7,014 nt of DNA, from NCBI GenBank assembly GCA_027023165.1, contig JALVWX010000220.1:1-7014 (forward strand), written 5' to 3'. The position numbers and the translations under genes are program-made. This DNA is from Thermococcus sp. GTDB lineage: Archaea > Methanobacteriota_B > Thermococci > Thermococcales > Thermococcaceae. Below the pieces are notes generated by a model. It had not been told where the DNA came from and ran no database searches. It saw nothing but the letters and a program-made list of their open reading frames with translations. Shown piece by piece: positions 1 to 4,608 of this stretch (its first letter is position 1; each line of letters starts with the position of its first letter).

Positions 1-33
1 GAACTCGCCCCACTCGTCCTTTATTCGGTACAT
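1..33 (-). CDS. 5' end of a leftward gene, possibly AMMECR1 family (partial)
   Basis: Reading leftward, an ATG at 33-31 opens a frame that stays open to the window edge and encodes MYRIKDEWGEF. A strong ribosome binding site, GGGTGAGG, lies at 45-38, four bases before the ATG. Only 11 residues are visible. From memory they resemble the start of the archaeal AMMECR1-domain protein (the PH0010 type), a small conserved protein of unknown biochemical role. That identification rests on a very short match and is tentative. That a gene starts here is better supported than its name. It is divergent from the thiamine-binding-family gene at 127 and is probably driven by a TATA-like element at 68-75. 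Confidence 0.6.
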   Translation of the reverse strand, partial: MYRIKDEWGEF

Positions 34-67
34 CTTTCCTCACCCTTTAAAATTACCTCACGTTAGT

Positions 68-75
68 TTATTAAC
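68..75 (-). promoter_or_regulatory. Candidate TATA box for the leftward gene at the left edge
   Basis: On the minus strand this reads TTAATAAA. About 25 bases downstream would put transcription start near 46. That gives a leader of roughly 13 bases holding the GGGTGAGG ribosome binding site before the ATG at 33. The nearer AT-rich stretch at 46-55 is too close to the start codon to serve this gene. Confidence 0.45.
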
Positions 76-87
76 CTATCGCAACCC

Positions 88-95
88 TTAAATTA
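88..95 (+). promoter_or_regulatory. Candidate TATA box for the three-gene rightward operon
   Basis: TTAAATTA sits about 25 bases before position 116. A start of transcription there would leave a leader of about 10 bases before GTG 127, containing a GGGTG ribosome binding site. It is the only AT-rich box at a suitable distance, and it presumably drives all three overlapping genes that follow. Confidence 0.5.
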
Positions 96-115
96 CTGCC
101 GATAGAGATTAAAGC

Positions 116-120
116 GGGTG
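116..120 (+). promoter_or_regulatory. Ribosome binding site that favours the GTG start at 127
   Basis: GGGTG pairs with the archaeal 16S rRNA tail (anti-SD core ...CACCUCC) and lies six bases before GTG 127. The alternative in-frame GTG at 118 is inside this motif and has no good site of its own. Confidence 0.5.
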
Positions 121-126
121 TCGAAA

Positions 127-429
127 GTGGTCATCGTGGAGTTCATCATCGTACCCCTCGGCGAAAGGAGTCTGAGCCGGTACGTCGCGGAGGTGATAAA
201 GCTTTTAGAGAGGAAGGGCGTTAAATACCAGTTGACACCCATGGCTACAATCATCGAGACCGAGACTGTAAGAGAGGCCCTTCAGATAATCGAAGAGGCG
301 CACGAGTTGATGTTCAGGCTCGGCGCTAAAAGGGTCTCAACAACCGTTAGAATCGACGACAGGCGTGATAAGGAGAGGAAGATGGGGGACAAGGTCCAAT
401 CGGTTATGGAGAAAGTGAGGGGTGGTTGA
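127..429 (+). CDS. MTH1187/YkoF-like thiamine-binding-family protein
   Basis: This is a small soluble protein of about 100 residues, the usual length for the MTH1187 family (DUF77, now called a thiamine-binding domain), whose members form a ferredoxin-like fold and assemble into oligomers. Family features visible are the first strand MVIVEFIIVPLGE, the segment YQLTPMATIIE in the middle, and the C-terminal block EEAHELMFRLGAKRVSTTVR followed by a charged tail. I chose GTG 127 over the in-frame GTG 118 because it gives the MVIVEF start I recall from relatives and is preceded by GGGTG. The 118 start would add only three residues. Ligand binding is inferred from the family; the true ligand in archaea is uncertain. 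Its last eight bases overlap the DUF373 gene, so the two are probably translated from one message. Confidence 0.85.
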   Translation: MVIVEFIIVPLGERSLSRYVAEVIKLLERKGVKYQLTPMATIIETETVREALQIIEEAHELMFRLGAKRVSTTVRIDDRRDKERKMGDKVQSVMEKVRGG

Positions 430-1555
430 GATCAGGGCGCTCATACTGGCCATAGACCGCGATGACGATTTCGGGAGGAAAGCGGGCGTTGAGGGGCCTG
501 TGGTTGGCAGAGACGCCTGTGTGGACGCGGCCCTGAAGCTCAGCCTGGCGGACCCAGAGGACAGCGACGCGAACGTCGTTTACGCCGCGGTCAAGCTCTA
601 CGACGAACTGAAGGAGAGCGGTGAGTTTGACGGCCTCGAGGTCGCACTGATAACTGGCCACCCCAAGGTTGGGGTAAAGAGCGACATGGAGCTGGCGAGA
701 CAGCTTGAGCTGGTTCTCGAGAGGTTCCCCGCCGACGGGGTCATAACCGTCACCGATGGAGCGGAAGACGAGCAGATATTCCCGATAATCACCTCCAAGG
801 TGCCGATAATAAGCTCCCACCGCGTCGTCGTCAAGCAGAGCGAGGGCATAGAGACAACGTACTACATCATCTACCGCTACATGAAGGAGATACTAAGCGA
901 CCCGGAGGTTGCCAAGGTAGTCCTCGGGATTCCAGGGATGATACTCCTGTTCTACGGGATAGCGAAGCTTATAGGCGTTTGGTATCCAGAGAGCGTCAAG
1001 ATAATCTCCGCCACCATAACCGGGGCAATACTCCTCATAACGGGCGGATACTTCTTCACAAAGGGCTTTAACTTCAACGTTAGAGAAACCATGGCAAGAC
1101 AGTTCGTCTTCGTCATCTCCATAATAGCGGGTTCGCTCATAATAATCGGAGGTGCCATAAACGCTTACTTCCGCCTCGAGGAGTACTCCCTAGAACTGAT
1201 CGGCAGCTATCCCGGGACGCCCCTCCTCGCAACCTTAATCTACATAAACGCCATCAACGCCTCCCTAATAGTGGGAATAGCCGTGATGATAACCGGTAAG
1301 GTGATACAGTCATATCTGAGGAAGGATTACCACATCTGGTACCAGCTGTCCGCCCTGCTGATGATGCCCGCGATGTGGGTAACGATAGACCTAACCACGA
1401 GGTACGCGATGGCAATACTGACCCTCTCGGACATACAGGTCTTCACGAAGATGGTAATGGCCCTCCTGGATGTGGGCATCGCGGTTTTGGTCGGGGCGTA
1501 CATGAGGGGAAAAGTAAGGGGATGGGAGAAAGTTGAGGCTGGAGCAAGCGCTTGA
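422..1555 (+). CDS. DUF373 family multi-pass membrane protein
   Basis: This 377-residue archaeal protein of unknown function has two parts. Residues 1 to about 155 form a soluble alpha/beta domain with strands such as RALILAIDRDDDFG (5-18), LEVALITGH (72-80) and ADGVITVTDGAEDE (104-117). Acidic clusters lie at the strand ends (DRDDD 12-16, DPEDSD 44-49, DGAEDE 112-117), and a basic stretch SSHRVVVK follows at 131-138. About six hydrophobic helices come next, roughly 164-186, 192-213, 227-249, 266-292, 304-322 and 341-360, then a short charged tail. There is no signal peptide, so the N-terminal domain is probably cytoplasmic. GTG 422 is the only possible start: an in-frame stop lies at 416-418, and GTGAGG sits just before it. 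The gene overlaps its neighbours on both sides, which suggests translational coupling. The acidic motifs suggest metal or nucleotide binding, but this is inference and no activity can be named. Confidence 0.88.
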   Translation: MVEIRALILAIDRDDDFGRKAGVEGPVVGRDACVDAALKLSLADPEDSDANVVYAAVKLYDELKESGEFDGLEVALITGHPKVGVKSDMELARQLELVLERFPADGVITVTDGAEDEQIFPIITSKVPIISSHRVVVKQSEGIETTYYIIYRYMKEILSDPEVAKVVLGIPGMILLFYGIAKLIGVWYPESVKIISATITGAILLITGGYFFTKGFNFNVRETMARQFVFVISIIAGSLIIIGGAINAYFRLEEYSLELIGSYPGTPLLATLIYINAINASLIVGIAVMITGKVIQSYLRKDYHIWYQLSALLMMPAMWVTIDLTTRYAMAILTLSDIQVFTKMVMALLDVGIAVLVGAYMRGKVRGWEKVEAGASA

Positions 1556-2594
1556 GGAGTATGACAGGCGAAGAGAGAGGGCCGCCAAAGAAGCTGAGAA
1601 ACTCAGGAAGAAGTACAACAAGAGGCTGGAAAAGCGGATCAAAGAACTTCTGAAGATGATAAACGAGCTTGAGAAAAAGAAAATCCCAAAGGACGTGGAT
1701 GGAAACATACGGAAGATAGTGACCGCTGAGCGGAAGAACTACGTGACGGCACTCAGAAATGCCTTAGGGAGCATCAAAGACATGGAGGACCTTGGAAAGC
1801 GCCTTCCAGACCTGGCAAAGCTCCACGTGGGGCACGGGAGATACCTTCTCATCATTTTCGAAAAGGAAGTCTACTCAATAAACCGCCTCCTAAAGGAGCT
1901 TAACGAGGAGTACGTGAGCTACTACAACGAACTGGCCGAGAGGGGACTTGAAGAGATAGACGCAGGGAAAACGCTGAGGGAAATCGGGGAAACGCACGAG
2001 GTAATCAAACGGACGGAAGAGGAGATTGGGGAACTGAAGAGGCACCTCGACGATGCTGAGGAGAGCCTTAAGGAGCTATACCGTGAATCAGGGTTGGAAG
2101 AACTGGAAGGGGAAATAAAAGCCCTCCGCTTGAGGGTTAAGAGCGGCGAGATGGAAGTGCGCTCCAAAGCATCAAAGCTCCAGAAGCCCGTCAAGAGAAT
2201 GCGTCTCGGAGGAGGGATAGCAGAAGAACTCGTCTCGGACAGCTCCGTCGCCCTCAGAAAGCCAGAGGAGTTCCTGAAGTTCTTGGAGAAAATTGAGCCG
2301 AGACTGGAACCAAAGCAGAGGAAGGCCGCAAAGTGGCTTCTCGAGAACCTCCTGGGAAAGATCGAGGAGATCAATCGCGAGAGAGAAAGGCTGGTCGAGC
2401 TTGAGAACCGCAGGGAAGAGATACTAAAAAGGGGGGCCTCCCTCGAGGAAGAGATACGCAGGATAAAATCCATGATTGCGGAGAAAGAGGCGGAACTCAA
2501 GAGGCTGAGGGGCAGACTGGAGCACCTCGAGGGCGAGCTGGAGAATGAGATCGAGAGGCTTGAAAGGATACTGGGGACAAAAATCGAGCGGTAG
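1533..2594 (+). CDS. Long coiled-coil protein of unknown function
   Basis: I do not recognise a named family. The 353-residue product is soluble, highly charged and mostly helical, rich in Glu, Lys and Arg. Coiled-coil-like heptads cover about residues 1-50, 155-222 and 276-347. A less charged helical region lies at 60-150 (KLHVGHGRYLLIIFEKEVY at 96-114). A compact segment at about 225-274 (LGGGIAEELVSDS, then PKQRKAAKWLLENLLG) separates two coils of similar length, which could fold back as a hairpin. No Walker A or B motif is present, so it is not an SMC or Rad50 ATPase despite the look. I take TTG 1533 as the start because GGGAG (1524-1528) lies four bases upstream; CTG 1539 is an unlikely alternative. 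The start lies 23 bases inside the DUF373 gene, which ties its expression, and perhaps its function, to that membrane protein. There is no transmembrane segment. Confidence 0.8.
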   Translation: MRLEQALEEYDRRRERAAKEAEKLRKKYNKRLEKRIKELLKMINELEKKKIPKDVDGNIRKIVTAERKNYVTALRNALGSIKDMEDLGKRLPDLAKLHVGHGRYLLIIFEKEVYSINRLLKELNEEYVSYYNELAERGLEEIDAGKTLREIGETHEVIKRTEEEIGELKRHLDDAEESLKELYRESGLEELEGEIKALRLRVKSGEMEVRSKASKLQKPVKRMRLGGGIAEELVSDSSVALRKPEEFLKFLEKIEPRLEPKQRKAAKWLLENLLGKIEEINRERERLVELENRREEILKRGASLEEEIRRIKSMIAEKEAELKRLRGRLEHLEGELENEIERLERILGTKIER

Positions 2595-2595
2595 G

Positions 2596-2603
2596 CTTAT
2601 AAG
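2596..2603 (+). promoter_or_regulatory. TATA box for the endonuclease IV-like gene
   Basis: CTTATAAG lies just after the stop of the coiled-coil gene. A start of transcription 25 bases on, near 2625, would give a leader of about 10 bases ending in the GGTGGTGAGG ribosome binding site before ATG 2636. This suggests the nuclease-like gene has its own promoter and is not the fourth gene of the upstream operon, although read-through is possible. Confidence 0.6.
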
Positions 2604-2625
2604 TTAGGCTTCCCTAATTCTCTTG

Positions 2626-2635
2626 GGTGGTGAGG
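2626..2635 (+). promoter_or_regulatory. Ribosome binding site that decides the ATG 2636 start
   Basis: GGTGGTGAGG lies immediately before ATG 2636. The in-frame GTG codons at 2627 and 2630 fall inside this purine-rich site and would have no site of their own, so the ATG is preferred. Confidence 0.6.
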
Positions 2636-3481
2636 ATGTTCAAAGTTGATAGGCTACGCTTCGGAACGGCCGGGATTCCGCTCTCAACCGGCAAGCGCTC
2701 AACGGTGGACGGTATAAAACGCGTGAGAGAGCTTGGGCTGGACGCAATGGAGCTTGAGTTCGTCCGCGGTGTCAACATGAAGACCGAGCTGGCAAAGAAG
2801 GTCAAGTACGTTGCCAAGAAGCACGACGTTCTTCTCACGGCTCACGCTCCCTACTACATCAACCTCAACGCGGCGGAGAAGGCCAAAGTGGAGGCGAGCA
2901 AGAACCGCATCATTCAGAGCGCCGAGCGGCTCTACGAGGCCGGCGGCTGGAGCGTCGTTTTTCACGCGGGCTACTACCTCAAGCAGCCCCCCGAGAGCGT
3001 CTACCAGAGGATACTCGAGGCCCTCAGGGATATCGAGAAGAGGCTAATGGACAAAGGCGTCAAGGTCTGGATAAGGCCGGAGCTGACGGGGAAGCCTACC
3101 CAGTTCGGCGATTTAAAGGAGATCGTCAAGCTCAGCGAGGAGCTTGAGATGGTCCTGCCGACTATAGACTTCGCGCACGCGCACGCGAGGAACAAAGGCG
3201 AGTGCAACTCCACCGAGGAGTGGCGCGAGATGCTCGCGTTCATGGAGGATAGGCTCGGAAGGGAAGCCCTCGACAACATGCACATCCACATGAGCGGCAT
3301 AGAGTACACGGCCAAGGGCGAGAGGAGGCATCTGCCGCTCCAGGAGAGCGACATGAAGTGGGAGGACCTCCTGAAGGTTCTCAAGGAGTTCCGCGTTAAG
3401 GGAGTCGTCATAAGCGAGAGTCCCAACATAGAGGACGATGCACTGCTGATGAAGAAGAAGTACGAGGAGATACAGGCCTGA
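2636..3481 (+). CDS. Endonuclease IV-like (AP endonuclease family 2) TIM-barrel protein
   Basis: The 281-residue product is close in length to E. coli endonuclease IV (285). That family uses three metal ions to cut DNA 5' to abasic sites. Most metal ligands can be placed by motif: His70 (TAHAPYYINL), His110 (VFHAGYY), Glu149 (IRPELTGK), Asp178 and His181 (TIDFAHAHA), His216 (NMHIHM) and Glu261 (ISESPN). They match E. coli His69, His109, Glu145, Asp179, His182, His216 and Glu261. The Asp229-x-His231 pair of the third metal site is not exact: here the region reads GERRHLPL, with Glu229 and His232. Activity as a true AP endonuclease is therefore likely but not certain; a related TIM-barrel phosphodiesterase or isomerase is possible. 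There is no signal peptide or membrane segment. It has its own promoter, and its stop codon directly abuts that of the convergent peptidase gene. Confidence 0.85.
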   Translation: MFKVDRLRFGTAGIPLSTGKRSTVDGIKRVRELGLDAMELEFVRGVNMKTELAKKVKYVAKKHDVLLTAHAPYYINLNAAEKAKVEASKNRIIQSAERLYEAGGWSVVFHAGYYLKQPPESVYQRILEALRDIEKRLMDKGVKVWIRPELTGKPTQFGDLKEIVKLSEELEMVLPTIDFAHAHARNKGECNSTEEWREMLAFMEDRLGREALDNMHIHMSGIEYTAKGERRHLPLQESDMKWEDLLKVLKEFRVKGVVISESPNIEDDALLMKKKYEEIQA

Positions 3482-3488
3482 TCAGGCC
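3475..3488. repeat. Perfect 14-bp palindrome spanning two convergent stop codons
   Basis: GGCCTGATCAGGCC equals its own reverse complement. It holds the TGA stop of the nuclease-like gene (3479-3481) and the TGA stop of the leftward peptidase gene (read as TCA at 3482-3484), with no base between them. No T-run follows on either strand, so it does not look like a standard archaeal terminator. It may only reflect two abutting coding ends. Confidence 0.75.
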
Positions 3489-4525
3489 CTCTCCACGATT
3501 CCATGCTTTTCCAGGATTTCGATAACCTTCTCCACGGGCAGGGCATACCTCACGTGCCCGTTTCCTTCCATCATTTCTGCCTGGAGGAGGGCGTTGATTA
3601 TGGCCTCTTCCGTCGCTTCAGCGGCCGCCCTGAAGAGCCTGCTCAATGCATTATCGGGCAGGAAGCTAAGGAGTTCCGGCTCTTTCCCCAAAGGAACAAT
3701 CTGAGCCGTTGAGAACGCCAGAACAACGTCGCCGCTCCCGTGGTAAGCGTAGCCGCCGGTTCTCGCGAGGCCAACGATTGCCCTCTTCGCGAGCCGCTTC
3801 AACTGCCTTGCTGTTAGAGGCGCGTCAGTCGCTATAACCATCGAGATGCTGCCCTTCCCGGAGGTGCCCCTGCCCGGGTAGTCCTTCAGGTAGATCCCCA
3901 CGGGAATTCCGGCGATGGTCAAATCCTTCCTTCTGCCAAAGTTCGCCAGGACGAGCGAGGCAACGGTGTACTTCTCTCCCCCAATTTCTATAATCCTCGA
4001 CGAGGAGCCAATCCCACCCTTGAACTCGAAGGCGCTCATTCCAGTGCCAGCTCCAACAGAACCCTCCTCGAAGTTGAGTTTGACATCTCTGAGTGCCTCG
4101 AAGTAGTGCTCCTCCCTCACGGCCATCTTTCTGATGTCGTTCAGGTAGGAGTCGTTGCACTCCATGACGACCGGAGAGACGCTCCTTAAATCCGGGTTCA
4201 GCTCGATCATGTGCTTTACCATAGCGTTCGCAACGGTGTAGACGCTCAGCGTGTTGGTGAGCGCTACTGGAGTCTCGATGTGGCCGAGTTCATCGACCTG
4301 GACGAAGCCTATCGGCTTTGAGAATCCGTTCATGACGAAAGTCGAGGCGAAAAGCCTCTCCCTGTAGGGGTTCTTAACCGGGGGGAGCAGAACCGTGACG
4401 CCCGTTCTAACATCCTCGCCCTCGATGAGCGTGCTGTGGCCGACCTTGACGCCCAGGTCCGCTATTGAATTCCGTTCTCCACGCGCATAGAGGCCGATTC
4501 TTATTCCCAGTTCGGGGGCCTTCAT
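3482..4525 (-). CDS. P1 family (DmpA/PH0078-like) self-processing aminopeptidase
   Basis: The 347-residue protein belongs to the Ntn-hydrolase-fold P1 (S58) peptidases, which cut themselves into alpha and beta chains and release N-terminal residues from small peptides. Visible motifs are MKAPELGIRIG at the start, VMECNDSYLNDIR (120-132), GSVGAGTGMSAFEFKGGIGS (155-174), GKGSISMVIATDAPL (223-237) and YHGSGDVVLAFST (261-273). By analogy with DmpA/BapA (Ser250, Ser288, Glu290), the nucleophile is Ser226, freed by cleavage after Gly225. Ser264 sits at the same 38-residue spacing, and Asp266 takes the place of the Glu. This predicts chains of about 225 and 122 residues. The sequence closely resembles what I recall of PH0078 of Pyrococcus horikoshii. 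I chose ATG 4525 because GGTGG lies just upstream and PH0078-type proteins start MKA; an in-frame TTG at 4552 would add nine residues. It probably acts in the cytoplasm, as there is no signal peptide. Confidence 0.92.
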   Translation of the reverse strand: MKAPELGIRIGLYARGERNSIADLGVKVGHSTLIEGEDVRTGVTVLLPPVKNPYRERLFASTFVMNGFSKPIGFVQVDELGHIETPVALTNTLSVYTVANAMVKHMIELNPDLRSVSPVVMECNDSYLNDIRKMAVREEHYFEALRDVKLNFEEGSVGAGTGMSAFEFKGGIGSSSRIIEIGGEKYTVASLVLANFGRRKDLTIAGIPVGIYLKDYPGRGTSGKGSISMVIATDAPLTARQLKRLAKRAIVGLARTGGYAYHGSGDVVLAFSTAQIVPLGKEPELLSFLPDNALSRLFRAAAEATEEAIINALLQAEMMEGNGHVRYALPVEKVIEILEKHGIVERA

Positions 4526-4529
4526 GCTA

Positions 4530-4534
4530 CCACC
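4530..4534 (-). promoter_or_regulatory. Ribosome binding site favouring ATG 4525 of the peptidase gene
   Basis: On the minus strand GGTGG lies four bases before ATG 4525-4523. The upstream in-frame TTG at 4552-4550 has no comparable site. Confidence 0.55.
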
Positions 4535-4578
4535 GGTGATACTCCTCAGCAAAGCTTAACAGTTTTGCCCAATCAACG

Positions 4579-4587
4579 CTTATAAAG
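4579..4587. promoter_or_regulatory. TATA box, possibly shared by divergent peptidase and transporter genes
   Basis: CTTATAAAG reads as CTTTATAAG on the other strand, so both directions give a good TATA box. Rightward, transcription would start about 25 bases on, near 4608, practically at ATG 4609, so the permease message may be leaderless. Leftward, it would start near 4558, with a leader of about 33 bases before ATG 4525. The upstream element is A-rich on the plus side (AATCAAC at 4571-4577) and pyrimidine-rich on the minus side, which favours the rightward direction. No other convincing leftward TATA box lies in the 83-bp gap. Confidence 0.6.
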
Positions 4588-4608
4588 AGCAAAAACCGAG
4601 TTGTGAGC

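Noticed and set aside
46..55. TTTAAAATTA as a TATA box for either flanking gene
   Set aside because: For the leftward gene it would start transcription downstream of the ATG at 33. For the rightward gene it would start near 75, giving a longer leader than the better-placed box at 88-95.
404..820. Leftward open frame (138 codons) opposite the DUF373 gene start
   Set aside because: No family resemblance, no suitable promoter, and fully overlapped by a well-supported gene.
1922..2500. Leftward open frame (192 codons) opposite the coiled-coil gene
   Set aside because: Its Ser/Phe/Leu-rich product is the complement of GAG, AAG and AGG codons and has no ribosome binding site or recognisable family.
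3001..3546. Leftward open frame running from the peptidase end into the nuclease gene
   Set aside because: Ser/Leu/Met-rich shadow translation that overlaps two recognised genes.
4531..4538. CACCGGTG palindrome near the peptidase start as an operator
   Set aside because: Only 8 bp, and it overlaps the GGTGG ribosome binding site, which explains the sequence without a regulator.
4526..4608. Possible TPP riboswitch before the ThiP-like permease
   Set aside because: The gap is too short, none of the conserved THI-element sequence is visible, and the predicted transcript begins at the start codon.
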